The translations under genes and the position numbers were made by a program. A stretch of 33,457 nt of DNA, taken from contig LT635954.1 of NCBI GenBank assembly GCA_900128565.1, forward strand, positions 1-33,457, written 5' to 3'. This DNA is from Stramenopiles sp. TOSAG23-6. Taxonomy: Eukaryota > Sar. Position 1 is the first letter of the stretch. Every line of letters begins with the position of its first letter. A model generated the notes under the pieces. It made no database searches. It was not told the DNA's origin and worked only from the letters and a program-made list of their open reading frames with translations. Positions 23,094 through 33,457 of this stretch are shown piece by piece.

Positions 23094-24608
23094 TCAATGG
23101 TTTTTCTTATTTTGCTCCGCTTCCTGCAAGTCCTCCAAGCACTCGTTAGCGCTTTCTAGACATGAGTCACTCACGATACCTTTCTCCTCAGCTATCTTGA
23201 TTGCAGCCAGTAGTGTACTAATACTATCACTTTTACATACCTCCTTCAGTGCATCGTCTGCCTCCTGCTCTTGCAAGTACTCCAAGCACTCGTTAGCGCT
23301 TTCTAGACATGACTCACTCACGATACCTTTCTCCTCAGCTATCTTGATTGCAGCCAGTAGTGTACTAATACTATCACTTTTACATACCTCCTTCAGTGCA
23401 TCGTCTGCCTCCTGCTGTTCTTGTTCTTCTACTTCTTCGAGATGTCTTTCCTTGTCCCACTTTTCCCAAGACTCGTCTTTTAATCGCTCTAACCATAAAC
23501 GCAATAACAGTTTATCTTTTGGTGTATCTAATGTGCCTTTTAGTGCTTCAAAGGCTGCATTAATTTCCTTCCAACCACCACCAGCTTGATTTTTTTGACG
23601 AACTGTTCCATACCCCCCACAAATGCATGTATAGTAGTCATAATTACCTCGTGGTCCTAGTGGCGGCCGATCACGGTCAAAACTTGTGTCACAATATCGT
23701 TCAATCACTGCGTGTATGAAACGTGCAGCATCAACGGCAGTGGTAAATGGGTATATTTCTATAGGTCCTTCCATATTAGCCCACCTAATCTCCATCGTAA
23801 AATCAATGGCAGGTGCAGCTCTGGCAGCTCTGGCTGCAGCAACGGCTGCTCTATCAGCTGCGTCCTGCAGTTTCGACTCTGCATAACCATACAATCGACA
23901 TGTCGTCCTTAGTTTTTCCGAAGCCCCTATGGCCGCTTCTATCAATTCGTTGTTTAAGATGTACTCATCTCCCACCTCAAAATAACTTTCCAATATCTTA
24001 ATAATTGTCTGCTTAAAAATTTCTTCATTTCCATGCTTCTGGAGAGAGAGAGCTTCGATTTTGTCAAGTCCCTGAGCTTGGCTGTGGGGAAACGCCGCGA
24101 TCAAAATATTGGCCTGCTCCTGCAAGAAATCGACGGTAAAGTATGGTTCGGTAAAGTATGGTTCTTCTTTGTGATTCCAAAATGGTTTGGTTATTTCGGG
24201 ATCTTTGAACCTCACTAACTCTTTTATTACTTCTCTGAAAAAAAGTACATCTTCATTTCGCTTTATTAAAGAAAGGATAGCATGTGCTTTCCCTTTTTCA
24301 TCCATCAACTTTTGCGCTTCTTGCAGTGCATAGCAAAAACTCTCTGAGTATGGATCGACCAGCTCCATCAGGTGGTGAAAAGTATAACCAGTCGTCCATG
24401 CTGGTTCTAGTTGCTGCATACGATCTTTGGCCAGTTTCAGCTGCTGCTGAGCATGTTGTAATTTTGCTTTGGCATCGAGTACTGCTTGCCTTTCGGCATC
24501 AATCGAAGGAGTCATTTTCGGAATTGAGTTGCAAATATTAATTGCATTTGAAAACCCCGGAACCATTTTCAGATAACCGGGTACCCGGTAACTGCACCAA
24601 TCAATCAT
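23094..24608 (-). CDS. Unknown coiled-coil protein, right-arm copy, 504 aa
   Basis: Identical translation to the left-arm copy, including the two 49-residue units (DNA repeat at 23121-23414). The persistence of an identical internal repeat in both arms is expected if the arms are the same molecule read twice or very recently duplicated. Confidence 0.7.
   Translation of the reverse strand: MIDWCSYRVPGYLKMVPGFSNAINICNSIPKMTPSIDAERQAVLDAKAKLQHAQQQLKLAKDRMQQLEPAWTTGYTFHHLMELVDPYSESFCYALQEAQKLMDEKGKAHAILSLIKRNEDVLFFREVIKELVRFKDPEITKPFWNHKEEPYFTEPYFTVDFLQEQANILIAAFPHSQAQGLDKIEALSLQKHGNEEIFKQTIIKILESYFEVGDEYILNNELIEAAIGASEKLRTTCRLYGYAESKLQDAADRAAVAAARAARAAPAIDFTMEIRWANMEGPIEIYPFTTAVDAARFIHAVIERYCDTSFDRDRPPLGPRGNYDYYTCICGGYGTVRQKNQAGGGWKEINAAFEALKGTLDTPKDKLLLRLWLERLKDESWEKWDKERHLEEVEEQEQQEADDALKEVCKSDSISTLLAAIKIAEEKGIVSESCLESANECLEYLQEQEADDALKEVCKSDSISTLLAAIKIAEEKGIVSDSCLESANECLEDLQEAEQNKKNH
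23121..23414 (-). repeat. Two 147-bp tandem units, right arm
   Basis: Mirror of 10044-10337, in frame within the coiled-coil gene. Confidence 0.9.
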
Positions 24609-24768
24609 CTCGGTTCGGGTCAAATTTGACACCTCGCAGCTTCTTCACGCCTTCTTCACTCGTCATGTAAAGTAAAGTTTAAGAAGAATATTACTAAAAG
24701 CCTTCAAGAAGACGCAATCTATCCATTAAGCTTTGTTTTTTTTGACACTAGAACAAAACTTACCGACA
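24609..24768. promoter_or_regulatory. Right-arm divergent promoter, coiled-coil/hydrolase
   Basis: Mirror of 8690-8849; the 14-bp palindrome lies at 24576-24589, inside the start of the coiled-coil ORF. Confidence 0.35.
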
Positions 24769-25626
24769 ATGGAGGCACCTAGCACAGACTTTTATGGCAC
24801 TCCCACGCTTCCCGAGTCTGGTGGAACCACATTGTTTATCATTGATCCTCAAGTAGATTTCCATCCAGGTGGCTCGCTAGCCATAGAAACTGCAGACGCC
24901 GATGCTTCGCGAATTGCTGACATGATCGCAACACACGGCGATAAAATCAACGATATTATTATAACTCTGGATACACATGAAGCTATGCACATTGCACATC
25001 CTGGATTTTGGGTGAGTACTGCTACTGGAGCATCTCCTGAACCATTTACAATCATTACCTCAGAAGATATTACTTCGGGAAAATGGACTACTAGAAATCC
25101 CTCTCACAAGACCTGGGGGCTGAAATATTGTCAAGAGTTGGAAAAGCAAGGTCGTTTTAAGCTTTGTATTTGGCCTGAGCATTGTCTCATCGGTACACGT
25201 GGTCACAATGTTGTAGACTCAATCAATGATGCCCTTGACAAGTGGGTGAAGCAGGCAGAAAAAGAAAGTCGAACAGTTCATTACTTTATAAAAGGAAACA
25301 ATATGTTAACTGAATGTTACAGTGCATTTAGAGCAGATGTTCCTGTTGATTCAGACCCACGTACCTTTTACGATGAAAAGCTTCTTGCTCGACTTCTTCG
25401 TGCAAATCGTGTGTTAGTTTGTGGACAGGCCATGAGCCATTGTGTAAATTTTACAGTTCGGGATATGGTTCCTCGTTGGCCAAAAGAACGATTACGTGAT
25501 ATATTCTTACTTGAAGATTGTCAATCACCTGTATCTGGGTTTGAAGCTAATGCTCAGGAGTTTTTATCGTTTGCAACTGAAGCGGGAATTTCTGTTATTG
25601 ATAGTAAAAGTTTATCTTGGAAATGA
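24769..25626 (+). CDS. Nicotinamidase-like cysteine hydrolase, right-arm copy, 285 aa
   Basis: Identical in translation to the left-arm gene, with Asp, Lys and Cys of the triad and the Asp-x-His...His metal site all present. Start at ATG 24769. Confidence 0.85.
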   Translation: MEAPSTDFYGTPTLPESGGTTLFIIDPQVDFHPGGSLAIETADADASRIADMIATHGDKINDIIITLDTHEAMHIAHPGFWVSTATGASPEPFTIITSEDITSGKWTTRNPSHKTWGLKYCQELEKQGRFKLCIWPEHCLIGTRGHNVVDSINDALDKWVKQAEKESRTVHYFIKGNNMLTECYSAFRADVPVDSDPRTFYDEKLLARLLRANRVLVCGQAMSHCVNFTVRDMVPRWPKERLRDIFLLEDCQSPVSGFEANAQEFLSFATEAGISVIDSKSLSWK

Positions 25627-25702
25627 CTTTGATTCAAAAAAAACAAATAAAGAAAAAATATCGGTTTATTTTATATTATATTATATTATATCTGCAAAAC
25701 TT

Positions 25703-27182
25703 TTACCCTCTTGAATGTGGTATTGTAGGAGGTGGTTTGGTCTGAAGCTTTTTCGTAGATTTCTTTGGAGATTTTAAGCCTTTGTCAGTGATACTTGGTA
25801 TAGATGATTTGTTTATATGACTAGGTACTCGTTTTTGACCTGGAATAGAAGTGAAAAATCCAGTTTTTTCTATTCTTTGACATCTTGAAGACTCAAATAC
25901 TCGACCATTCATACAAATAAAAACGCCACGTTTTAAAACATTCAATGCACCAACAGAAACACCAACATTAAAATCAGCATCAGAGGCTTTGTAGACTTCT
26001 GGAATAAATATATTTTGGAAAAATATTTCAAAAAAAATTATTGTTAGGTACAAAATTTCGTACGAAAAACAAATTTGGAATTTGAAAAAAAAAAAAAAAC
26101 ATACATGCACCAGTGAAAACAATTGTTTTCTTTGAAAGCGCACCATGTTTACCTGCTGCTAAAATGTTCTGTCGTAAATATTGTGCTGTTTGAACCATTC
26201 CTTCTTCACTGTGTGTCACAAGAATCTTGTTGGATTCTGCGATACTACATATTCTAACTAAACGATTTAAATCTTCGTTTTTTGCAGTACCTGACCGACG
26301 ACATAGGGAAATGACGTCATACGTAAATCCAATTGGAAGTAACGCAAATAATCGTGCTGTAGCAGAATCGCCAATCATAGCTTTTGCACCACCATTAGGT
26401 TCGCTACCATCACCCACTGGATACATTTTGTCAATAGTCCCTCCCATTTGAATTAATGTAACGTGAAATTGGTTTTTATCAACTTTTTTCGTATCTTCAG
26501 AAGATACCAATGAATCTGATGATGAGAGTGGTGTAGCTATAGGTAATCTTGGAGTCATTCCACTATATGCACTGCGTGATGTCAGCATACCGTACTCTGA
26601 ATGCGAATTTCTCAACAAATTTTGACCCATTTGAGGCGGTCGTAAATTTGGTTCAAGAATCTTCAATAAACCACTGACAGTCGGTCGTCTTAAAGTACGT
26701 ATTTTTTTAGCATGAAGCGATATTTCTTCCACGGCATCACTTACACTAAGATTATATCGATGGTGTAACCATAGAGCCAATGCATCTGCGGTTCTTCCTT
26801 GGCCAGTTGCGCAGTGGACGACAACTTTTTCTCCTGCTTCTTCGGCGTCACTGAAGGCTCTTAGTAAACCTTCAAGCGATCCTTCTGTATACGGTGCCAC
26901 ACGAATGACAGTACTAAAATGTTCTCTATATGTTGATAACAATGATGTTTCAAAGAAAGAATATTCTTCCGGAGTAAGCAGGACAATTACTCGAGATATT
27001 TTTGCACTTTTCATAAATGAAGCCCAGGTCTCGACAGAACTCAAATTTGTTGGAGCAGTCCTCGGAGTCCTTGGTGTACCTACCTCGGGATGTTTAAACC
27101 CAGGTTCACAGCAGCCATATACTATACTATCTCGATCAGATGCAGAACCAAAGTTGAATCGGGGACCTCTGGGAGCAGACAT
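25703..27182 (-). CDS. Phosphatase-asparaginase fusion, right-arm copy, 460 aa
   Basis: Mirror of 6276-7755, with exons 26105-27182 and 25703-26007 and a GT...AT intron at 26008-26104. The Cys-x5-Arg loop is intact and the second asparaginase motif has the same HSEEGM substitution. Confidence 0.85.
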
Positions 27183-27282
27183 TCTGGCTTTTGTAACTAA
27201 AAATCTTTTTTAGTATTTGTAGTAGCCTTGAAGCTCGAGTATCCGTTTGTCCGTTTTAATGTCAGTTATTTTTTTTCGTTCA

Positions 27283-27503
27283 CCCGGTACCCTATACCTA
27301 CTAAAAAATGATTAAATTTGAAATTTGTTGGAAATTTATAAAAATTGTTCATATGACATAATAATTTATTTGAAATAATGATATTTTCTTAGAATAATGA
27401 CATGTTGTAGTGTATTACAATCGTTGATATAAATGATACACATTATCATAGTACTATAGCTATATATATTAATTAATCACTTTCTTTGAAGATTTCTCAA
27501 AAT
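27283..27503 (-). repeat. Direct repeat copy B, right arm
   Basis: Mirror of 5955-6175, upstream of the right-arm phosphatase-asparaginase gene. The rest of the gap (27183-27587) is AT-rich, with nothing else seen. Confidence 0.85.
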
Positions 27504-27587
27504 CAAAAATTTGAAGATTGATGGTGTTTTTATTTAAAGAATAGCGTCAAATTCTAAATTAAAAACATTCAATCCTATATCAAACTT

Positions 27588-27657
27588 TCATTCTTCTGCC
27601 TTTTTTTGCAAGCAATATATACCAATATACAATGGGGTATTTCCGTCATTGTCAGCC
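27588..27657 (-). pseudogene. Out-of-frame ankyrin remnant, right arm
   Basis: Mirror of 5801-5870, with the same AATA duplication at the stop codon. Confidence 0.7.
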
Positions 27658-28164
27658 TTATTTATTGACATCTGCACCAGCAGCAATAAGTTGCCCAACT
27701 ACTTCAGCATGACCACTCGCTGAAGCAATCCACAATGGGGTGCGCCCGTCTTCATCAACATGATTGACATTAGCACCATTCTCAAGAAGTAGTCGAACTA
27801 CTTCTGGATGACCATTCAGTGAAGCAGCATACAATGGATTAATTCCGAAATTAGGATTAGTCTGATTTATCTTAATTCCCTTTACTTTGAGGAGTTTTTC
27901 AACTACTCCCACACGACCATTCGCTGAAGCAATCCACAATGGGGTTCTTCCCAATTCATCAGCCTGATTGACATTAGCACCTTTACCAAGAAGTAGTCCA
28001 ACTACTTCAACATGACCGCCATATACAGCATAATGTAAGGCGGCCCATCCTTTTTTTGGAACCCGGAGTGCCCGCATTGCCCGCGCGCGCATACGGCCTA
28101 ACCGGTAAGGGGTTGTACGCCGTACAGTCTTCTTTTTTGCTGCAATCTTATTAATTTTTACCAT
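27658..28164 (-). CDS. Ankyrin-repeat protein, right-arm copy, 168 aa
   Basis: Identical translation to the left-arm gene: basic leader, about four ankyrin repeats, and the same premature stop. That both arms share this truncating change means it predates the duplication, or the arms are one sequence. Confidence 0.8.
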   Translation of the reverse strand: MVKINKIAAKKKTVRRTTPYRLGRMRARAMRALRVPKKGWAALHYAVYGGHVEVVGLLLGKGANVNQADELGRTPLWIASANGRVGVVEKLLKVKGIKINQTNPNFGINPLYAASLNGHPEVVRLLLENGANVNHVDEDGRTPLWIASASGHAEVVGQLIAAGADVNK

Positions 28165-28277
28165 TTTATGAAAGTAGTCGTAGGGTACGTACTACTAGTA
28201 ACACTTTTTGCTTGTCAGACCGACCTCGAGCTGGTGAGACGCTGGTGAAACACAATTTGAAAATCAGAATAATATTA

Positions 28278-28490
28278 CCCGGTACTACTAAAAAATGATT
28301 AAATTTGAAATTTGTTGGAAATTTATAAAAATTGTTCATATGATGTAATAATTTTTTGAAATCATGATTCTTTCTTAGAATAATGACATGTTGTAGTGTA
28401 TTACAATCGTTGATATTAATCACATACATTATCATAGTACTATAGCTATATATATTAATGAATACACTTTCTTTGAAGATTTCTCAAAAT
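28278..28490 (-). repeat. Direct repeat copy A, right arm
   Basis: Mirror of 4968-5180, lying in the 28165-28626 intergenic region upstream of the right-arm ankyrin gene. Confidence 0.85.
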
Positions 28491-28626
28491 TTAGATATAT
28501 CATATAAAATATATTATATAATCCACGAGTATGAAAATTTTATAAAAAAAATGTTTATATATATTCAAAAGTTTGTTTTTTTAGTCTTCCCATTGTTATA
28601 ATTTACAACCAAAACTCTTGCGAATT

Positions 28627-29961
28627 TCATGGGGTGCTCCACCCGCCATCAGGCGGAGTCATTGGACGAGATGCTGCAGTTGTAGATGATGCCATAGATT
28701 CAGCAAATGTACTAGCACCAGATAAAGCTTGAGGAAGTTGCTCAGATGACCATGGAGAAGACAGCTCAGGCGCAGATGCAAGACTTCCCCGTTCTTCTGA
28801 TGGTGATGGTGGATTAAAAGCTGCCATACTCGCAATACCACGTGCACGATCGTCCGACCTTTTCCAATCAGGCTCCACTTCATCACGTTTACGCTTAACC
28901 AAGGGCAAGCGTGGTCTACGACGTCCTCCACTTGCAGATCGGCCTGCAGATGAGGATGACATTGCTCCACCTTCAAATAGGCTTGCAGATCTGTCTGACG
29001 GCTGTCCAAATAGAGCCGAACTCGCGGTAGGTGGCTTACGCAAGAGTGGTCTAGGATGTACTCCACCAAATCTTAGACCATGACGCCCCGCTCCACCTTT
29101 ATCGCCTCGTTCTACGTATCTGTCAACTTCGAATTCATACTTATCATCTAATGGAATTTCAAAAGAAATTGTTCCACCTTTATTTGCTTTACGCGGAGAA
29201 AGCTGCGCAAATATGACATACTCTTTTGCTCCACAGTTCGACTGCTCAGTTACAAAGCCATCGTAGAACTCATGCAAATTGTGCCACATCCAAATATAAA
29301 ACAGCGGGTCACCATGCCTTTCATTCTTTAAATATTTTTTCGAAGGACTATGATGTGTACTTCTTTGCACTTGTCCATGACCATTTTTATAACCAAAAGC
29401 ACCACTCAAAAAAGCACGAAAAATAAACGGTCCTTTTTCAGTCTCTTGATAGTTCCATAATTCCTTTGCCAATTCGTTTGAGAAGTTGAAGAGTCTCTTT
29501 CCGTCTTTACCTGTATATTCATACACCGAGACTTTTGGATTACTTCTTGTAGCTTTGGAGCGGCAGTAAAGCTCCTGCACTTTTACCCGGTTATCAAGAA
29601 AGGGAACAATGTAAACGTCGTTTCGGGTGGTTTCTCCAGTCAAAATTTCAAAATCACGTTTCCCTTCAGGATAAGCACCAAATTTGTCGCATGATCTATA
29701 CAGCTTCTTTCCAGATAATGGTACTGGCTCTAAAAAGTCTGCCTCAATCCTTGGTTTATCAATAAATTTCCATTGGTGCATTCGGCTCCCGGGAGTCATA
29801 ATGTTGTCCTTGGTGATTTCCTTTTGTTGTTCTGCGGTGGGCCCACTTACAACAAATCCTGTTGGTACAACCCTAAATACCAAATCGGCAGTATCGGCAG
29901 AATAGCACATCACAACCAATGCGAGACAAAGAAAGACATTCATTTTTGATACAATTACCAT
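28627..29961 (-). CDS. Secreted protein of unknown family, right-arm copy, 444 aa
   Basis: Identical translation to the left-arm gene, with signal peptide, unrecognised globular region and basic Ser/Pro-rich tail. The alternative start is the inner ATG 18 bases downstream. Confidence 0.75.
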   Translation of the reverse strand: MVIVSKMNVFLCLALVVMCYSADTADLVFRVVPTGFVVSGPTAEQQKEITKDNIMTPGSRMHQWKFIDKPRIEADFLEPVPLSGKKLYRSCDKFGAYPEGKRDFEILTGETTRNDVYIVPFLDNRVKVQELYCRSKATRSNPKVSVYEYTGKDGKRLFNFSNELAKELWNYQETEKGPFIFRAFLSGAFGYKNGHGQVQRSTHHSPSKKYLKNERHGDPLFYIWMWHNLHEFYDGFVTEQSNCGAKEYVIFAQLSPRKANKGGTISFEIPLDDKYEFEVDRYVERGDKGGAGRHGLRFGGVHPRPLLRKPPTASSALFGQPSDRSASLFEGGAMSSSSAGRSASGGRRRPRLPLVKRKRDEVEPDWKRSDDRARGIASMAAFNPPSPSEERGSLASAPELSSPWSSEQLPQALSGASTFAESMASSTTAASRPMTPPDGGWSTP

Positions 29962-30292
29962 TGAAGCCCTGTGTAATGTATACTGCAAGAAGCTTTGCAA
30001 TTCTTGAAAAGTTTTCTTTAACTGACTAGGTAGATTATTTCACCAGTAGTGGATCTTTTTTTAACGGCCGCAAAAAAATGGGCGATTTCGATTTCGTGGG
30101 GTCAAGTTCAAGTTCAACCCAAAAAAAAAGCCAAACATCCATCATCATCAATCAAACGAACTCGTACACTGTACCAGTATACCATCCCGTGTAGCTAGTA
30201 GTCTCTTCCAAAAGGGTATTATAGTAGTAGGCCTTACCACCAGAGGACCTGATATAACTACGTGTTTATTATTACTGGTTAGTTTTAGTATA
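29962..30292. promoter_or_regulatory. Right-arm divergent region, secreted protein/MYND
   Basis: Mirror of 3166-3496; no recognisable element beyond A/T tracts. Confidence 0.35.
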
Positions 30293-32296
30293 ATGACAGT
30301 GGCTTGTGATTCTCAATCTTTGAATAAGACAAATGATGTATTACGAGTGGTTAGAAAGTGTCTTGCGTGTGGTGTAACAAAGGCAAATCTCCTTCGGTGC
30401 TCTGGCTGTCGTCTCGTACACTTTTGTGGTCGAGCGTGTCAGATGAAGATATGGAAGTTTCACAAAAGAGCTTGTCAGGCAGCAAGAAAGAAATCCGCGG
30501 TTCAAAGTGGAAATAGGCAAGCACAATTATGTAGTAATGAAGTGATTGAAAAAGCTAAAAATGCTGGTCTTGCTGCGGGTAGGATAGCCTTGGCAGGCGG
30601 GAAAACTAAAGAAAAGGCAGCTGCCGCCGCTGCAGCCGCTACGATTGAAGCTTTTGAAGCTTTACAACCAGTTCCTGTCAAATCTTCATCAAAAGATTCC
30701 AAGTGCACAGCAGCTATTTCCCCAGAAGTGTCCTTACGTCTAGGTATGCAGGCAGCCCATGATGCGCTTGCTTCTGGATCATCAAATGAAGAAGCTGTTG
30801 CAGCTGCGATTGCTAAAATTGATGAGGACACGGTTCCACCAAAGATGACTAAACGTATTGACAGTGTTAGTGATAGTGTAGAGGTTCCTTCTCATAGTTC
30901 CAATGGTATTAAAAATGACAAAACTATAGAAAAAGAGAATAACAATACAATTGTGAACAATATCCCGTCAACAGTTTTACAAAACGACAAACCTATAGAA
31001 AAAGAGAATACCAATACAATTGTGAACAATATCCCGTCATCAGTAGAGTGTATTTTATCTGCACTCTCTATGGAAGTTCAACGACTTAATCATCTCCGTT
31101 CCCTAGAGACTAATCTTGCATTTACTGAGGCCAGTTCTCGTTTTGAAGATTTGCTAAAGATATTAAAGCCATATCGTACATCTCATTGTTTCGAATGGGC
31201 TGCACTTAACTTCAATAGTGCTATGCTCTGTCAAACAATGTGGAATTGTTTAATAGATCCACCAAAGTTACCAAACGTGCTCAAGGTTCCTGCCGTTCAC
31301 TTTTCAGGGTATATGCATTCTCGTAATGGGAGTAATTATATTATGACTGCATTGCGTAGATTTAAAAATGCTTTGAAGTCATATCATGCGGCTGTGGCAC
31401 AAGGATGGGATGCACGTCATCAAATAATTGACTGTAATCGTGCAATACAGATTTGTCAAAACATTATTACTCAAACTCAGAAAGATTTAGATTCTTTTAT
31501 CGAAACATCTGACATAATGTCGAATGACTTAAGAAATGCAGTTACACATAATATGAAGATTTCCTACTGCTTGAGTGGTACTATGTTTCGTCTTATGGGT
31601 ATTCCAGGATACAATGAATTATCTGATACAAGTCAAATGAATTGTAAAATAGTGGAGAATAATAATTGTAATAATGATAAAACAGTTGAAAAACAAAAAT
31701 TAAATAATGTAGAAACAACACAAAAAGCTCAAGAATTGATGTATATGCTTTCAATGAATGGAACAAATGAAGATTTTGAGAAATGTAGTACACAAATTGT
31801 ATTGACAGGACCATTTACTCGAGTAACAAAAGAATGTGTTTTAGATATTGAAGAAAAAGCTGTAAATTGTTTAGATTGTTGTCCTATGTGTAAGAAAAAA
31901 GTATCCAGTGGTTTTGGGTATGTTGCATACTTATGCAAAGAAAAATCAATTTCGAATTTGCCAAGTGGTGTCAGTACAATAGACCCAGAACAAAAGTATG
32001 TACAAAATCCACAATTAAGTATAGAATTAGGTATAGAAAGTTTTCGTTCATATTTTATACCTTGTATTTGTTGTATTTCGTGTATCAAAATTCTTGAAAA
32101 TTATATTCCAGTCGCTATTAACGAGGATGGACTAAAATGTGGAGATCAAAGAGAGAAACATTTTTTAGGTAAGGAATTTGGTATGAAATATTGGGATTTG
32201 AAACGATTATCACCGGCTCATCGAATTCCTGGCGTCATTGGAACATCCCTGTCTTATTCAGATAAGATTTTATATGAAGAATATCAAAAGATTTAA
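30293..32296 (+). CDS. MYND zinc-finger protein, right-arm copy, 667 aa
   Basis: Identical translation to the left-arm gene, with the complete MYND finger and the same internal repeats. It converges with the right-arm sirtuin-ZZ gene, with stops 51 bp apart. Confidence 0.85.
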   Translation: MTVACDSQSLNKTNDVLRVVRKCLACGVTKANLLRCSGCRLVHFCGRACQMKIWKFHKRACQAARKKSAVQSGNRQAQLCSNEVIEKAKNAGLAAGRIALAGGKTKEKAAAAAAAATIEAFEALQPVPVKSSSKDSKCTAAISPEVSLRLGMQAAHDALASGSSNEEAVAAAIAKIDEDTVPPKMTKRIDSVSDSVEVPSHSSNGIKNDKTIEKENNNTIVNNIPSTVLQNDKPIEKENTNTIVNNIPSSVECILSALSMEVQRLNHLRSLETNLAFTEASSRFEDLLKILKPYRTSHCFEWAALNFNSAMLCQTMWNCLIDPPKLPNVLKVPAVHFSGYMHSRNGSNYIMTALRRFKNALKSYHAAVAQGWDARHQIIDCNRAIQICQNIITQTQKDLDSFIETSDIMSNDLRNAVTHNMKISYCLSGTMFRLMGIPGYNELSDTSQMNCKIVENNNCNNDKTVEKQKLNNVETTQKAQELMYMLSMNGTNEDFEKCSTQIVLTGPFTRVTKECVLDIEEKAVNCLDCCPMCKKKVSSGFGYVAYLCKEKSISNLPSGVSTIDPEQKYVQNPQLSIELGIESFRSYFIPCICCISCIKILENYIPVAINEDGLKCGDQREKHFLGKEFGMKYWDLKRLSPAHRIPGVIGTSLSYSDKILYEEYQKI

Positions 32297-32347
32297 AATA
32301 AATATTGTAACATTTTATTATAAAGAATTAAAGATGCTTATTTATGT

Positions 32348-33396
32348 TCATATAGAAAATTGATGAAAAACATGAAAATATTTCTCATCATTGGTTGATG
32401 TATTTTTGTCACTAAATTCTTTTGTATGCGCCTCTGCTTCTCCATTCAGAGCACAATCAATACACAAATCAAAATCAAAACAAATAGTACAACTAGATCT
32501 TTTTATACAAATAGTCTTCCCACATGAGTCACACTTATAATCAAAACATACAGATTTGTCTTCAACTACAACATTATTATTACTATCATTATTATTCATG
32601 GATTCTCTATAAAGCATTTCATTGGTACCTGAAAAGAAATATCGTGAAAAAATATTCAAAAACCACATTCCGTTAGGTACGAAATTTGGTACAAAAGAAA
32701 ATAAATTTGAAAGTAAAGTGGACAACAAACAAGCCAAACCGCCTCTCCGACAGTCGAATTGGTACGTTAATATTTTCAGTGCGTTGACAATGAAGTGATT
32801 CTGGAAGAGTCCATTGAATGATTTTCTTTTTTGATTTATTTTTTTTATTGTTTAATCTAGAATTTTCGTCATCGTGTAATCGTTTCACTAAATAACGTCT
32901 TGTGAAGAAATATTTGACAAAAAAAAGTCGTTAGGTATAAAATGTTCTAGGAAAAAAAAATTTCAAAAAAATATTTAAAAAAAAAATTTCAAAAAAAAAA
33001 TCGAAATTCGAAATTGAAACATACTTGAATGATAGAATCACTTTCTCCTAATAGTTCAACGTCAAATCCATCACTTTTATGTTGCTTTTCGATCTTTATA
33101 GGTTTCAAGTTAATGAGAATTTGAGGAACATGACCAGGTAAAAAACCCAACACAGAACTCATATTTTTTTGGATAGTATGTGTATAGTTTGAAATTCATT
33201 AGGTACAAAATTTTCATAGTAAAAAAAAATAAATTTGAAATTCATGATGAAAACTAACATTGGAGCTACTTGAAGTGAAGTGCCCATCACAAGTAAAAGA
33301 TCAGCTTTGCTTCGATCTTTGGTCAGAAGATTTGCAACCTGTTTTGGAATATTCTCACCAAAAAATGTAATATCTGGTTTGATTAGTCCACCACAA
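32348..33396 (-). CDS. Sirtuin with ZZ finger, right-arm copy, 5'-partial
   Basis: Mirror of 62-1110, with exons 33259-33396, 33025-33160, 32727-32909 and 32348-32638. Introns with GT...AT borders lie at 33161-33258, 32910-33024 and 32639-32726, and a partial intron at 33397-33457 runs off the window end. Confidence 0.8.
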
Positions 33397-33457
33397 ATGT
33401 ATTTTGGAAAAATATTTCAAAAAAAAAACTTAATTTTTGTTAGGTACAAAATTTCGT

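Larger units (their letters stand above)
20256..33457 (-). repeat. Right arm of the 13.2-kb inverted repeat
   Basis: Reverse complement of 1-13202, carrying a full second set of the arm genes in opposite orientation. The inner edge lies in the last visible intron of the kelch gene, so this copy lacks the BTB exon that the left copy retains. The outer edge coincides exactly with the end of the window. Confidence 0.95.

Noticed and set aside
1-33457. tRNA, rRNA or spliceosomal snRNA genes
   Set aside because: I saw no cloverleaf with an intact B box, no rRNA core segments and no snRNA motif on either strand by eye; this was not a computed scan.
1-33457. Giant-virus or plasmid origin of the palindrome
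   Set aside because: No capsid, polymerase, packaging or plasmid replication gene is present; introns, compact divergent promoters and eukaryotic families point to nuclear DNA.

Overview
The window looks like AT-rich nuclear DNA from a compact, probably single-celled eukaryote. Genes sit only 50-330 bp apart in alternating convergent and divergent pairs. The standard code is used, poly-T-rich introns of about 90-115 bp occur in some genes, and a short TTAGGG telomere-type array lies near the middle. The families present (synapsin, sirtuin, MYND, ZZ, kelch-BTB, GCC-type cysteine-rich surface proteins, ankyrin) are eukaryotic. I cannot name the lineage from sequence alone; a protist such as a stramenopile, alveolate or unicellular holozoan is a guess.

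Layout: the whole window is one giant inverted repeat. Bases 1-13202 reappear as the reverse complement at 20256-33457 (position x maps to 33458-x), and every translated frame I compared is identical between arms. A single-copy spacer of about 7.05 kb (13203-20255) separates the arms. From its outer end inward, each arm carries: a 5'-truncated sirtuin with a C-terminal ZZ finger; a MYND-finger protein; a secreted protein of unknown family; a small ankyrin gene flanked by about 210-bp direct repeats; a dual-specificity phosphatase-asparaginase fusion; a nicotinamidase-like hydrolase; an unknown coiled-coil protein with a 49-residue tandem repeat; a synapsin homologue; and the first four exons of a kelch-BTB gene. 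The spacer holds the BTB exon of the left kelch-BTB copy, a large secreted GCC-repeat protein, an intergenic region with small repeats and three TTAGGG units, a type I membrane protein, a nuclear-looking basic protein and the last exon of an unknown gene.

The most striking signal is the intron class. Nine introns (eight with both ends visible, one cut by the window edge) share the core GTACCTAAC, a yeast-like branch point, and a T-rich body. Reading frame and protein homology place their 3' borders at AT (consensus near CAAAATACAT), not AG. Using GT...AT borders throughout gives an uninterrupted 460-residue phosphatase-asparaginase, an uninterrupted 626-residue kelch-BTB protein and a continuous sirtuin-ZZ protein. 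In at least four introns the nearest AG would instead give a stop or a frameshift. Several introns also have target-site-like duplications at their borders, as expected of introner elements.

Both ends of the window and the inner palindrome junction fall inside or next to this intron core. The palindrome may therefore be a misassembly or a recombination product seeded by the intron repeat. The right-arm kelch gene is cut off there and joined, out of frame, to an unrelated exon.
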